From: Christiangramia sabulilitoris
GTDB taxonomy: Bacteria; Bacteroidota; Bacteroidia; Flavobacteriales; Flavobacteriaceae
Direction of reading: 5' to 3'
NCBI RefSeq assembly: GCF_007050985.1
Contig: NZ_VHSF01000001.1
Span: 310,001-374,000, forward strand
Length of the DNA stretch: 64,000 nt
Shown here: positions 45,039-54,386 of the stretch, in pieces
Layout: each line of letters starts with the position of its first letter
How positions within the stretch are numbered: the first letter of the stretch is position 1
Notes under the pieces: model-generated
Told to the model about the DNA's origin: nothing
Seen by the model: only the letters and a program-made list of their open reading frames with translations
Databases searched by the model: none
Translations under genes and position numbers: made by a program

Positions 45039-47294
45039 ATGCGAATTACATTGTTATTTATACTGCTATTAGCAGTAAACCCTATTGTATCCGGTCAAAA
45101 TCAGTTAACCGGTACTGTAAAGGATCAAGAGACCGGAGAGCCGGTTTTTAGTGCAAATATTTTATTTCCTGCCCTTGAAAAAGGTACTGTAACAGATGCA
45201 CAGGGAAATTACACCGTCAATAATTTACCTAACGGTAAATATAAAATTGTGGTTTCTTCCATAGGATATGCTACCTATAATACAGAGATCAATCTACCTC
45301 TGGATAATTTTGATATTACTTTAAATCCTTCTGCCATAGAAATGGAAGAAGTGATCATATCTACTCCTTTTCACCAATTACAAAGCGAAAATGTGATGAA
45401 GGTTGAGAGAGAAAGCCTCTCTGAACTTAACCGAAAAGGAGCCATTAACCTATCTGACGGGATCGCACAGATTGCCGGAGTAGAAAGTTTGACCACGGGC
45501 GTGGGTATTGGTAAACCTGTGATTAGAGGTTTAAGCTCAAACCGTGTTCTGGTTTATACCCAGGGTATTCGCCTGGAGAATCAACAATATGGTGATGAGC
45601 ATGGCCTTGGAATAAACTCCAAGGGTATATCCAGTGTAGAAGTAATAAAAGGTCCCGCCTCACTTCTATATGGAAGCGACGCCATTGGAGGGGTACTATA
45701 TCTGAATCCTGAAAGTTTTGCTCAAAGTGGACATACTAATGCCGGTGTAGATGCCGATTATTTTAGTAACACAAGAGGATATCAACTTAGCGGAATGGCT
45801 AAGACATCGGGTGAAAAACTCAAATTCCTTGCCCGCGGAAGTTATGCTGCCCATAGCGATTATGAGTCTGGGGATGGCATTCGGGTTACTAATACCAGAT
45901 TCAATGAAAAAGATCTAAAAGCCGGGTTTGGATTTCAGGATAGTAAATACAAAGCAGATCTTAGATATAACTATAACCAAAGCAATATAGGTATCCCTGA
46001 AGAAATTGGCGCCCAATCTACTGAAAAGGATCCCATGATCCCTTACCAGCAAATAGATAACCATATAGTTAGCCTGGACAATAAATTCTTTTTCAATAAT
46101 TCGAGCCTGGACATGAAAATAGGATATCAATTTAATGACAGGAAGGAGTTCGAGGAACATGAGGAGCACGAGGAAGAAGAAGAGACTGAAGAGGAACATG
46201 AGGAACATGAAGATGGAGAAGCAGCCCTGGAGATGCATCTTGAAACCTTAAACTATAACTTGAAGTACAACCTTCCTAAAATAGGGAATTTCGAGACTAT
46301 TACAGGAATTCAGGGAATGTTTCAAACCAATGAAAACTTCGGTGAAGAAATTTTAATACCGGATTCAGAAACTATTGATTTTGGAATTTTTGTAACCACA
46401 CATTACCATCTTGAAAACTGGGATTTCCAGGGAGGTTTGAGATTTGACAATAGAAACCTGGAAAGTGAAGCATTTATTTCTGAAGACGGTGATGTTATTA
46501 ACGCCCTCGACAGGAAATTTAATAGCTTCAATGGAGCATTTGGAGCAAAGTATCAAATAGACCAGAAATTTATTGCCAGGTTGAATTTGGCTAGTGGTTT
46601 TAGAGCGCCTAATTTATCTGAATTAACCTCTAACGGGGCGCATCATGGAACTAACCGTTACGAGATTGGAAATCCTCTGCTTGAGAACGAACAAAATTTT
46701 CAGGTAGATCTGTCTTTGGAATACAGGAATCAACATTTTGAAGCTTATGTTAACGGGTTTCACAACTCTGTAGGCAACTATATTTTCCTAAATCCTACCG
46801 GGGAAATTATCGAAAATGATCCGGTGTTCGAATACAGGCAACAGGATGCTACTTTATATGGCGGCGAATTGGGCGTGCATATTCACCCGCACCCGTTAGA
46901 CTGGTTACATCTTGAAAGCAGTTTTGAAACTGTTACCGGCCAGCTATCTAACAATGATTATCTACCATTGATACCGGCGAATTCTATAACCAATACGTTC
47001 AGGGTAGAATTTGAAGAAGGTTATACATTTTCGAAAAAATATGCCTTCATCAGATTGCAAAATGTATTTGATCAAAACAACCCCGGAAATTTTGAAAGTG
47101 CCACACCCGGGTATGGTCTCCTTGGAGCAGGATTAGGGACTACCCTAAAGCTGGATAGCTTCAATTTGGGTCTTAGCCTTAGTGGAACCAACCTTTTGGA
47201 TAAAGAGTACATTTCTCACCTGTCCAGGTTAAAGACTGATGGAATATTCAATATAGGGCGAAACATAATGTTTTCGGCTACTTTAAGTCTCTAA
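45039..47294 (+). CDS. TonB-dependent receptor with Glu/His-rich loop, probable metal (zinc or copper) uptake
   Basis: This 751-residue receptor has a signal peptide (about 1-19), a CarboxypepD_reg domain (LTGTVKDQETGEPVFSANIL, about 22-105), a plug (about 115-230, with GSDAIGGVLYL) and a barrel with SGFRAPNLSELTSNGAHHGTN. An extracellular loop at residues about 370-397 is almost only Glu and His. Similar His-rich loops mark ZnuD-type zinc receptors of Neisseria and copper-related receptors. With the His-rich protein in front, divalent metal uptake is a reasonable inference, but which metal is not decided. A terminator follows. Confidence 0.85.
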   Translation: MRITLLFILLLAVNPIVSGQNQLTGTVKDQETGEPVFSANILFPALEKGTVTDAQGNYTVNNLPNGKYKIVVSSIGYATYNTEINLPLDNFDITLNPSAIEMEEVIISTPFHQLQSENVMKVERESLSELNRKGAINLSDGIAQIAGVESLTTGVGIGKPVIRGLSSNRVLVYTQGIRLENQQYGDEHGLGINSKGISSVEVIKGPASLLYGSDAIGGVLYLNPESFAQSGHTNAGVDADYFSNTRGYQLSGMAKTSGEKLKFLARGSYAAHSDYESGDGIRVTNTRFNEKDLKAGFGFQDSKYKADLRYNYNQSNIGIPEEIGAQSTEKDPMIPYQQIDNHIVSLDNKFFFNNSSLDMKIGYQFNDRKEFEEHEEHEEEEETEEEHEEHEDGEAALEMHLETLNYNLKYNLPKIGNFETITGIQGMFQTNENFGEEILIPDSETIDFGIFVTTHYHLENWDFQGGLRFDNRNLESEAFISEDGDVINALDRKFNSFNGAFGAKYQIDQKFIARLNLASGFRAPNLSELTSNGAHHGTNRYEIGNPLLENEQNFQVDLSLEYRNQHFEAYVNGFHNSVGNYIFLNPTGEIIENDPVFEYRQQDATLYGGELGVHIHPHPLDWLHLESSFETVTGQLSNNDYLPLIPANSITNTFRVEFEEGYTFSKKYAFIRLQNVFDQNNPGNFESATPGYGLLGAGLGTTLKLDSFNLGLSLSGTNLLDKEYISHLSRLKTDGIFNIGRNIMFSATLSL

Positions 47295-47296
47295 TA

Positions 47297-47330
47297 AAAA
47301 ATGGCTGTCTAATCACAGACAGCCATTTTT
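47297..47330. terminator. Bidirectional intrinsic terminator after the metal receptor gene
   Basis: A 14-bp perfect stem (47297-47310 with 47317-47330) around AATCAC carries A and T runs on its two ends, so it can also serve the minus-strand gene ending at 47352. Confidence 0.88.
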
Positions 47331-47351
47331 CTTCAACTAATTAAAAAAACA

Positions 47352-47651
47352 CTAATAACTTTCCACCTCAATAACCTGAGGCTGTGGTTGCTTTTTCCAT
47401 ACGAAACTGTATAAATACATTAGCGTAAAAGTTGGAATAATATCTGTTCCTGGCAGTATCTCTTCCAGGAATACAATTACTGAAGCTAATTTCCCTTTTT
47501 TGCCAGGATACATTTCACGCATCTTTTTTGCTGCATAGGGAGCCCAAAGCAAATCCAGAAAAGGTCCAATTAACGGTATAGCAACTGTCGCCATCCCGGT
47601 AAGGTCGTATACCAGACCTTTTATAAATAATTTATCTTTTAATAATTTCAT
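47352..47651 (-). CDS. Small membrane protein of unknown function
   Basis: This 99-residue protein has two moderately hydrophobic segments (about 15-37, MATVAIPLIGPFLDLLWAP, and about 56-88, with FLEEILPGTDIIPTFTLMYLYSF) separated by a basic loop. The C-terminal tail is rich in Gln and Pro. It is the third gene after msrA and folE on the minus strand, 45 bases after folE. No family is recognised. Confidence 0.7.
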   Translation of the reverse strand: MKLLKDKLFIKGLVYDLTGMATVAIPLIGPFLDLLWAPYAAKKMREMYPGKKGKLASVIVFLEEILPGTDIIPTFTLMYLYSFVWKKQPQPQVIEVESY

Positions 47652-47696
47652 CTCTTTCGGTTTTATCCCGAATAAATCAAAAAAGATGCCAGTGTT

Positions 47697-48293
47697 TTAT
47701 TTTAAATCTGAGGAGATGAGTTTCAGAAATTCATTTCGGGTTTCTATTTCTTTAAACTGCCCTCTGAATCCAGAGGTGGTAGTGGCACTATTTTGTTTCT
47801 GCACTCCACGCATCATCATACATAAATGAACTGCTTCTATAACGACCGCAACGCCTTGCGGCTTCAAGGTTTCATTCAGGCATTCCAGAATATCATTGGT
47901 TAATCGCTCCTGTACCTGTAGTCTCCTTGAGAAGACATCCACCACCCGGGGAAGTTTGCTAAGGCCTATGATCTTACCATTTGGAATATAGGCAATATGA
48001 GCTTTACCAAAAAAGGGCAGCATATGGTGTTCGCACAATGAATATAATTCTATATCCTTCACCACCACCATTTCATCATATGTTTCTTCAAAAACAGCTT
48101 TTTTTAATATTTCTTCGGCGTTCATGGAATACCCCTGAGTAAGAAACTGCATAGCTTTTGCGGCTCTTTCCGGCGTATTTAATACCCCTTCTCTATCTGG
48201 ATCCTCACCTACTCCACTAATAATCTCGCGGAAATTTGATTTCAAATTTGAAGTAATATGTGGATCATATTCCTCACGTAATTTATATGACAT
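47697..48293 (-). CDS. folE: GTP cyclohydrolase I
   Basis: The enzyme converts GTP to 7,8-dihydroneopterin triphosphate for folate and tetrahydropterin. The 198-residue protein has the zinc site Cys87 and His90 in [12 protein letters not shown] with Cys158 in VHLCMMMRG, the [10 protein letters not shown] segment, and QERLTNDI. It lies one base after msrA and is co-transcribed with it. The pterin dehydratase at 5899 is a possible partner in pterin metabolism. Confidence 0.96.
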   Translation of the reverse strand: MSYKLREEYDPHITSNLKSNFREIISGVGEDPDREGVLNTPERAAKAMQFLTQGYSMNAEEILKKAVFEETYDEMVVVKDIELYSLCEHHMLPFFGKAHIAYIPNGKIIGLSKLPRVVDVFSRRLQVQERLTNDILECLNETLKPQGVAVVIEAVHLCMMMRGVQKQNSATTTSGFRGQFKEIETRNEFLKLISSDLK

Positions 48294-48294
48294 C

Positions 48295-48846
48295 TTAATT
48301 TGTTTGTTTCAATTTATCAGAAAAAAGTCTCTTTAGTTTATTGATTTTAGGATCTATTATATACTGGCAGTAAGGTTGCTGCCTGTGATGATTATAAAAA
48401 TCCTGATGTTCCTTTTCTGCGACATAGAATGGCGTAGCCTGTGTTACTTCAGTAACGATAGGATCCTTAAAAGTTTTCTGCTTCACCAGTAGCTCAATCA
48501 CCTCACCGGCTATTTGCCTTTGTTTTTCGTCGTGATAAAAAATGCCGCTGCGGTATTGTGTTCCCACATCATTTTGTTGCCTGTTCAAAGTTGTAGGATC
48601 ATGCGTCGCAAAAAATACCAGTAGTATTTCCTCGTAGGATATAACATTTGGATCAAAAATTATTTCTATAGCTTCGGCATGGCCTGTTCTTCCGGTAATA
48701 ATTTCACGATAAGCCGGGTTCTTAATTTCTCCACCAGTGAATCCTGAAGTTACTTTTTTGACCCCTTCCAGTCTTTGAAATACAGCTTCGGTACACCAAA
48801 AACACCCACCGGCTAATGTTGCTTTTGCCAAATTATCCTCTATCAT
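48295..48846 (-). CDS. msrA: Peptide methionine-S-sulfoxide reductase
   Basis: The enzyme repairs oxidised methionine (S form) in proteins. From the ATG at 48846 it is 183 residues, with the catalytic Cys15 and the rest of the GGCFWCTE motif, then [12 protein letters not shown] and [12 protein letters not shown]. The frame is open to a TTG at 48894, but the promoter's -7 box lies between, so that extension is not translated. There is no signal peptide, so it is cytoplasmic. It is the first gene of msrA-folE. Confidence 0.95.
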   Translation of the reverse strand: MIEDNLAKATLAGGCFWCTEAVFQRLEGVKKVTSGFTGGEIKNPAYREIITGRTGHAEAIEIIFDPNVISYEEILLVFFATHDPTTLNRQQNDVGTQYRSGIFYHDEKQRQIAGEVIELLVKQKTFKDPIVTEVTQATPFYVAEKEHQDFYNHHRQQPYCQYIIDPKINKLKRLFSDKLKQTN

Positions 48847-48870
48847 AAATTCATCTCTAGTTTTGTTTAT

Positions 48871-48899
48871 CAAATTTACTTTTTTAATAAACAAAACAA
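48871..48899 (-). promoter_or_regulatory. Promoter of msrA-folE, Bacteroidetes type
   Basis: On the minus strand TTG (48897-48899), an 18-base spacer and TAAATTTG (48871-48878) are an exact consensus match, 24 bases before the msrA ATG. It is divergent from the promoter at 48931-48961. Confidence 0.75.
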
Positions 48900-48930
48900 A
48901 GCTTGTTTAACTTGAATTTATAGAAATACT

Positions 48931-48961
48931 TTGCCAGTATGCAATAACAATAATACATTTG
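48931..48961 (+). promoter_or_regulatory. Promoter of the DUF5916 gene, Bacteroidetes type
   Basis: TTG (48931-48933), a 20-base spacer and TACATTTG (48954-48961) match the consensus exactly, 32 bases before the ATG at 48994. The -33 TTG is in frame with the gene and can be mistaken for its start codon. Confidence 0.75.
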
Positions 48962-48993
48962 GCCAGTTTTTATTTTCAAGCTCCGTAAAATCA

Positions 48994-51432
48994 ATGCTCC
49001 TTAGACCCTTTTTACTTTTCACCTTATTCATATGCTGCTATTATACCTATGGTCAGGCAGCACAAAAAGAAAGAAGAAGTTATACCACCCAACGGATTGA
49101 AACCCCTCCAAAAATTGATGGTATACTTAATGACGAAGCCTGGAGCCTAATCGAATCACAGGGAGATTTCGTGATGATAGAACCAGGTGACGGGGACCCG
49201 ATTGATGAGTCACATGAAACCAGGATCAAGATCCTGTATGACAACGAAGCCATATATATTGCGGGAATAATGCTGGAGGAACATCCGGAAAGGATCATGA
49301 AACAGTTCACCCAAAGGGACAACCTCAACCAGTCTGAATTCTTTGTAATAGATATTAATACTTATGACGACGGGGAAAATCAAACAAGGTTCATTGTCAC
49401 GGCAGCAGGTACCCAGGCCGATGCAAGAATGACCGGGAACAGGGAAGATTTTGGGTATAACGTTGTGTGGGAATCTGCAGTTTCACAAGATGATAAAGGA
49501 TGGTACGTAGAGATCAAAATACCCTACGCAGCTTTAAGATTTCCAGATAAGGAGAATCAGCTTTGGGGTATACAGTTTTACCGCGACATCAAACATCTCA
49601 ATTCCCGGTATGTGTGGAATTATATAAATAAATCTCTGGGACAGCCCAGCCAGTACACCGGTCTTTTGAGGGGTGTAACCAATATAGATCCACCGGTAAG
49701 ACTTAGTTTATATCCTTATACCTCGACTGTTCTGGACCAATTTGATGGGATAACAAATATAAATTTCAATGCAGGTCTGGACCTTAAATACGGAATCAAT
49801 GATTCCTTTACTTTGGACATGACGCTGGTGCCAGATTTTGGGCAGGTGGCTTTTGATCAGGTTGAACTTAATCTGGGACCCTTTGAGCAGATCTTTGGAG
49901 AAAACCGGGCATTTTTTACGGAAGGAACCGAATTATTTAATAAAGGAAATCTTTTCTATTCAAGAAGAGTTGGAAATACCCCCATAGGTTTTAACGACGC
50001 CCAGGCAGATCTTTTTGAAAATGAAGAGATCATCGAAAATCCTGAAAGAACAGATCTACTAAATGCCCTCAAGATATCCGGACGTACAGACCGTGGATTA
50101 GGAATCGGTTTTTTTAATGCAGTTACAGACGCTCAGGAAGCCGTTATAAAGGATACGGTAACAGGCATTGAAAGACGAAAAACAACCGAACCTCTGGCTA
50201 ATTATAACATCCTTGTGCTGGATCAGCGCTTTAATAAGAACTCCTCTATTACCCTTGTAAATACCAATGTTACACGTGATGGTAGATTTCGTGATGGGAA
50301 TGTTTCGGCATTTCTATTCGATATATTTAACAAATCGAATTCATTCAATTTTGAAGGAGAGGCGAAAATGAGCAATGTGAATAAGCCGGGGCAGAACGAA
50401 ACCGGTTTTGCTTCGGAGTTATCTGTGGAAAGGACGAAAGGGAATATTAGATACCGGGTAGGTCACGAATTTGCAAATGAAACATATGATATCAATGACC
50501 TTGGAATTAGTTTTATTAACAATTATAATAATTTCTTCTGGGGGGGTTCTTATGAAATTTTTGAGCCTAAAGGAAATTTCAACAGGTTTGAAGTAGGCGT
50601 TTTTGGGCAGCATTTACGAAGATATAAACCCGATGTCTCAGTAAATACAGCTGGCGGAGGGAGATTCTTTGCGGTAACGAAAAAGCGCTTCGCTTTTGGA
50701 GGTTCTATTGGCTATAATTCAGAATTTAAGGATTACTTTGAACCAAGAGCAGAAGATACTTATATACTTTATGATGCATTCGCCGACATGAGCTTTTTTG
50801 TTTCTTCAGATTATCGAAAGAGATTTGCCTATGATATCCGGATGAGTTATGATGAATATCTTAATTCCTCATATAATAATCTTCGGTTTAGATTTTCCCC
50901 CAGGTTCAGGTTTAATGAGCATTTTAATATGATCTATGAATTCAGGTATAACTTTCAGGATGATCGTCCAAGTTATGTAAGCCTGGTAGATAAGGAAGTG
51001 ATCTTTGGGAACAGGCAGCAAAAAAGTATCGAGAATTCACTTAATGCGACCTATAATTTTAATAATAAACAGGGAATCAATCTTAGTTTCAGGCATTTCT
51101 GGTCTACCGCAAAATTTGGCGAAGATCAATTTTCCATTCTTGGAGAAGAAGGAGATTTATCACAAATTGATTATGCAGTGACTGAAGAGAATAATCCCGA
51201 TGCAAATTTTAATATCTGGAATCTTGATCTTAGCTATAGATGGCAATTCGCACCAGGAAGCGAAGCCGTTTTACTTTACCGGAATTCTATATTTAATGAG
51301 GACAAATTAAGTGACCTAGACTTCACTCAGAGTTTAGATAATTTATTCTCCAGACCTGTTCGTAATAATCTCAGCTTGCGTATAGTTTATTTTATAGACT
51401 ATAATAACATTAAGAACTTATTACGGGGGTAA
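48994..51432 (+). CDS. DUF5916 outer-membrane-associated protein with CBM9-like domain
   Basis: From the ATG at 48994 this is 812 residues: a signal peptide (MLLRPFLLFTLFICCYYTYG), then a CBM9/carbohydrate-binding-like domain (about 25-215: PPKIDGILNDEAWSLI, WYVEIKIPYAALRFP). A long beta-rich C-terminal DUF5916 region (about 225-812) follows, with FGENRAFFTEGTELFNKGNLFYSRR and many Tyr/Asn-rich strands, consistent with an outer-membrane barrel. It is common in Bacteroidetes, and the ligand or substrate is unknown. The gene stands alone. Confidence 0.85.
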   Translation: MLLRPFLLFTLFICCYYTYGQAAQKERRSYTTQRIETPPKIDGILNDEAWSLIESQGDFVMIEPGDGDPIDESHETRIKILYDNEAIYIAGIMLEEHPERIMKQFTQRDNLNQSEFFVIDINTYDDGENQTRFIVTAAGTQADARMTGNREDFGYNVVWESAVSQDDKGWYVEIKIPYAALRFPDKENQLWGIQFYRDIKHLNSRYVWNYINKSLGQPSQYTGLLRGVTNIDPPVRLSLYPYTSTVLDQFDGITNINFNAGLDLKYGINDSFTLDMTLVPDFGQVAFDQVELNLGPFEQIFGENRAFFTEGTELFNKGNLFYSRRVGNTPIGFNDAQADLFENEEIIENPERTDLLNALKISGRTDRGLGIGFFNAVTDAQEAVIKDTVTGIERRKTTEPLANYNILVLDQRFNKNSSITLVNTNVTRDGRFRDGNVSAFLFDIFNKSNSFNFEGEAKMSNVNKPGQNETGFASELSVERTKGNIRYRVGHEFANETYDINDLGISFINNYNNFFWGGSYEIFEPKGNFNRFEVGVFGQHLRRYKPDVSVNTAGGGRFFAVTKKRFAFGGSIGYNSEFKDYFEPRAEDTYILYDAFADMSFFVSSDYRKRFAYDIRMSYDEYLNSSYNNLRFRFSPRFRFNEHFNMIYEFRYNFQDDRPSYVSLVDKEVIFGNRQQKSIENSLNATYNFNNKQGINLSFRHFWSTAKFGEDQFSILGEEGDLSQIDYAVTEENNPDANFNIWNLDLSYRWQFAPGSEAVLLYRNSIFNEDKLSDLDFTQSLDNLFSRPVRNNLSLRIVYFIDYNNIKNLLRG

Positions 51433-51483
51433 ACTTGGGGAATCAGCCTAATTTGGCTATTTTCGAAGCACTTATTTTTTAAT

Positions 51484-52176
51484 ATGATCAAAGCCAGGAA
51501 TATTCATAAGTATTACGGAGAATTACACGTATTAAAAGCAGTGGATCTTCATATAAAGAAAAGTGAAATTGTATCTATTGTAGGAGCTTCGGGAGCAGGA
51601 AAGACTACTCTTCTGCAAATTCTTGGCACCCTGGATAAACCTTCTAAAAAAAAGAACTCCCATTTAGAGATTAATGGCACTAATATTTACGGACTCCGTT
51701 CCAGGGAGCTTTCAAAATTCAGAAATAAACATATAGGATTCATTTTTCAGTTTCACCAATTGCTACCTGAATTTACAGCCCTTGAGAACATTTGTATTCC
51801 AGCTTTTATTGCCAAGACGTCCAGGAAGGAAGCAGAAAAGCGAGCTATGGAATTATTAAGCTTTCTTGGCCTTGAGAACAGGGCTTCCCACAAACCGGGA
51901 GAACTAAGCGGCGGTGAACAGCAGAGAATTGCCGTGGCTAGAAGCCTTATAAATAATCCTGCCGTGATCTTCGCTGATGAACCTTCGGGAAATCTCGATA
52001 GTGAATCTGCTGAAAATCTTCATAAATTATTCTTTCAGCTAAGGGATGAATTTGCACAAACCTTTGTGATTGTAACCCATAACGAGGAGCTGGCAGATAT
52101 GGCAGACCGTAAGCTTACCATGGTAGATGGCGAGATCATGAAAGATCATGCTGAAACATCCCTAAGCAATTCATAA
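51484..52176 (+). CDS. ABC transporter ATP-binding protein, LolD-like
   Basis: This 230-residue ATPase has Walker A GASGAGKT (34-41), Q-loop [10 protein letters not shown], signature [14 protein letters not shown], Walker B VIFADEP and the switch His in IVTHNEE. The sequence fits the MacB/LolD class that drives lipoprotein release (LolCDE) or cell-division FtsE-type export. No permease gene is adjacent, so its partner must be elsewhere. lolD is the best guess, but macB-type partners are possible. Confidence 0.88.
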   Translation: MIKARNIHKYYGELHVLKAVDLHIKKSEIVSIVGASGAGKTTLLQILGTLDKPSKKKNSHLEINGTNIYGLRSRELSKFRNKHIGFIFQFHQLLPEFTALENICIPAFIAKTSRKEAEKRAMELLSFLGLENRASHKPGELSGGEQQRIAVARSLINNPAVIFADEPSGNLDSESAENLHKLFFQLRDEFAQTFVIVTHNEELADMADRKLTMVDGEIMKDHAETSLSNS

Positions 52177-52221
52177 TATGTTCTTTTAGTCTTTTCAACA
52201 TTTTAGATTGAAGCTTATAAA

Positions 52222-52252
52222 TTGCCAGGGGCTATAAGAAATGATATCTTTG
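52222..52252 (+). promoter_or_regulatory. Promoter of the TIGR02757 gene, Bacteroidetes type
   Basis: TTG (52222-52224), a 20-base spacer and TATCTTTG (52245-52252) match the consensus exactly, 23 bases before the ATG at 52276. The TTG is in frame with the gene and looks like a start codon. Confidence 0.75.
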
Positions 52253-52275
52253 TTTTCCAAACTGGACTTCCCTGT

Positions 52276-53055
52276 ATGCGATTAACCCAAAGTGAATTAA
52301 AGGAGTTTTTAGACGAAAAAGTTATAAAATATAATACTCCGGGATTTATTGAAACAGACCCCATTAGTATCCCCCATTTATTTTATAAAAAAGAAGACAT
52401 CGAGATCGCGGGATTTTTAGCTGCTACCATAGCCTGGGGAAATAGAAAAAGTATCTTGAAAAATGCTCACAGGATGATGCATCTAATGGATTTGAGTCCA
52501 TTTGATTTTGTAATGAATCATGAAGAAAATGATCTTAACACCTTTGACAGTTTTGTTCATCGTACATTTAACTCCATAGATCTAAAATTTTTCATCAAGG
52601 CTCTTAAAAACGTTTATGCTGAACATGGTGGCCTGGAAGGAATATTTACCCTGAATGCAGAACCTGATGGACTGCAACCAGCAATTCATAAATTTAAAAC
52701 TATATTTTTTGAATTGCCGCACCAGAAAAGAACAGAAAAGCATGTTAGTGATCCCCTGAAAAATTCAGCAGCAAAACGAATTAATATGTTTTTGAGGTGG
52801 ATGGTTAGAAATGACCAAAATGGGGTGGATTTTGGCCTGTGGAAGAACCTTTCTCCTGCGCAGCTTTCCTGTCCTCTGGATGTGCATTCAGGCAATATAG
52901 CCAGACAACTAGGCCTTTTAAACAGAAATGCCAATGATGCTAAAGCTGTCGCCCAGCTGGATAATAATCTTAGAGCCCTGGATCTACAGGATCCCGTAAA
53001 ATATGATTTCGCTTTGTTTGGCCTGGGAGTTTTTGAAAAGGGTAACTTTGGTTAG
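52276..53055 (+). CDS. TIGR02757 family protein of unknown function
   Basis: From the ATG at 52276 this is 259 residues, with no signal or membrane segment. It matches the TIGR02757 pattern: DPISIPHLF near the start, EIAGFLAATIAWGNRKSILKN, then RINMFLRWMVRNDQNGVDFGLW, a segment ending in CPLDVHSGNIARQLGL, and DPVKYDFALFGLG at the end. The second half has a helix-hairpin-helix-like arrangement with a conserved VH dyad and resembles the endonuclease III/AlkA fold core, which is inference. Function unknown. Confidence 0.8.
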   Translation: MRLTQSELKEFLDEKVIKYNTPGFIETDPISIPHLFYKKEDIEIAGFLAATIAWGNRKSILKNAHRMMHLMDLSPFDFVMNHEENDLNTFDSFVHRTFNSIDLKFFIKALKNVYAEHGGLEGIFTLNAEPDGLQPAIHKFKTIFFELPHQKRTEKHVSDPLKNSAAKRINMFLRWMVRNDQNGVDFGLWKNLSPAQLSCPLDVHSGNIARQLGLLNRNANDAKAVAQLDNNLRALDLQDPVKYDFALFGLGVFEKGNFG

Positions 53056-53105
53056 TTGCTATTCTCCTTTTTTTTGATTTATTTAACAATCTGAAATATT
53101 TTTCA

Positions 53106-54323
53106 ATGATAAGCCCCGAAACCCCGAAGAATGAGATAGAAAGACTTAAATCTCTTCGGCAATTGAACATCATGAATTCCCTGCCCGAACAGGCGTATGA
53201 TACTATTACCGAACTGGCCAGCTATATTTGTAAGACACCTATTGCGGTGGTAAATATGGTAGACGAGGAGGAAAACTGGTTCAAATCTAAATACGGTACA
53301 GATCTAACCGGTTCTCCCAGAGATGTAAGTTTTTGCGGCCATACGATTTTGAATCCCGATAGGATCCTTGAGGTACCTGATACAACCGTAGACGAAAGAT
53401 TTAAAGGCAATCCTTTTGTAACCGGAGAGAATGCTATAAAGTATTATGCCGGGGTTCCTTTATTAGATACCCAAGGTTTACCCTTAGGGACATTATGCGT
53501 ATATGATTCTAAAGTCCACCAGTTGGATGAAAAGCAGAGAACTGCATTAAAATCATTAGGAAAACAGGTAGAAATGCTACTGGAATCTAGACGTCAGAAT
53601 TATTTACTGGAACAAATGAAGATCGAGCTGAACGAGAATAACCGGATTTTAAGGGAATTCGCCAGTACAGTTTCTCACGATCTAAAAATGCCCCTTGCAA
53701 ATATGATCCTTACCGCAGATATCCTCAAGGTTAAATATTCTAATATACTGGATAAAGAAGGCATGGATTATATTTCTTATCTCAAGCAATCTGGTCTTAC
53801 TTTGAGTGATTATATAAATGGTCTGTTGGATCATTATTCTAATAATAAAGCTGAAACCGGTAACGTAGAGGAATTCTTCCTTAATGATCTCCTGGAAGAT
53901 ATTATAGATCTGCTTCAGATCGCAGAAAACTGTGAAATCAATTTGCCAGATAATAACCTTAAAATATTTGGAAATTCAGCTGCGATTGGCCAGATCTTTA
54001 TGAATTTAATTAGTAACAGTTTAAAATATAACAGTAGGGAAAAGATTATAATTGAAATTGATTGTACTGAGAACCGTGAGTTTTTTAATTTCAAGATCAG
54101 TGATAACGGGATTGGGATTCCATTAGAAAAGCAGGAGAAAATTTTTGATCTTTTTACTACGGTTGCAGAAAAGGACAGGCAGGGTAAAAAAGGCCATGGT
54201 ATTGGTTTATCCACGGTTAAAAAGATTGTGGAAAGCCTGGGGGGAACTATCCAAATTTCCTCGATAGAGAACGAAGGAACTGTTTTCGAATTTAGCATTA
54301 AACGCAACGAAATTATCGATTAG
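53106..54323 (+). CDS. GAF-domain sensor histidine kinase
   Basis: This 405-residue cytoplasmic kinase has a GAF domain (about 20-160, with SFCGHTI and YYAGVPLLDTQGLPLGTLCVYD), a coiled linker, and a HisKA dimerisation helix with phospho-acceptor His191 in STVSHDLKMPLAN. An HATPase_c domain follows (about 285-400; NLISNSLKYNS N-box, DNGIGIP G1, GHGIGLSTVKKI G2). There is no receiver domain, membrane segment or neighbouring response regulator. The next gene is a diverged tandem copy. The ligand is unknown. Confidence 0.9.
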   Translation: MISPETPKNEIERLKSLRQLNIMNSLPEQAYDTITELASYICKTPIAVVNMVDEEENWFKSKYGTDLTGSPRDVSFCGHTILNPDRILEVPDTTVDERFKGNPFVTGENAIKYYAGVPLLDTQGLPLGTLCVYDSKVHQLDEKQRTALKSLGKQVEMLLESRRQNYLLEQMKIELNENNRILREFASTVSHDLKMPLANMILTADILKVKYSNILDKEGMDYISYLKQSGLTLSDYINGLLDHYSNNKAETGNVEEFFLNDLLEDIIDLLQIAENCEINLPDNNLKIFGNSAAIGQIFMNLISNSLKYNSREKIIIEIDCTENREFFNFKISDNGIGIPLEKQEKIFDLFTTVAEKDRQGKKGHGIGLSTVKKIVESLGGTIQISSIENEGTVFEFSIKRNEIID

Positions 54324-54386
54324 GATATTTATAAGGTTAAAGTGGTTTTTTTTAAATAACTTTATTTCAACATTTTATCGGATAAA

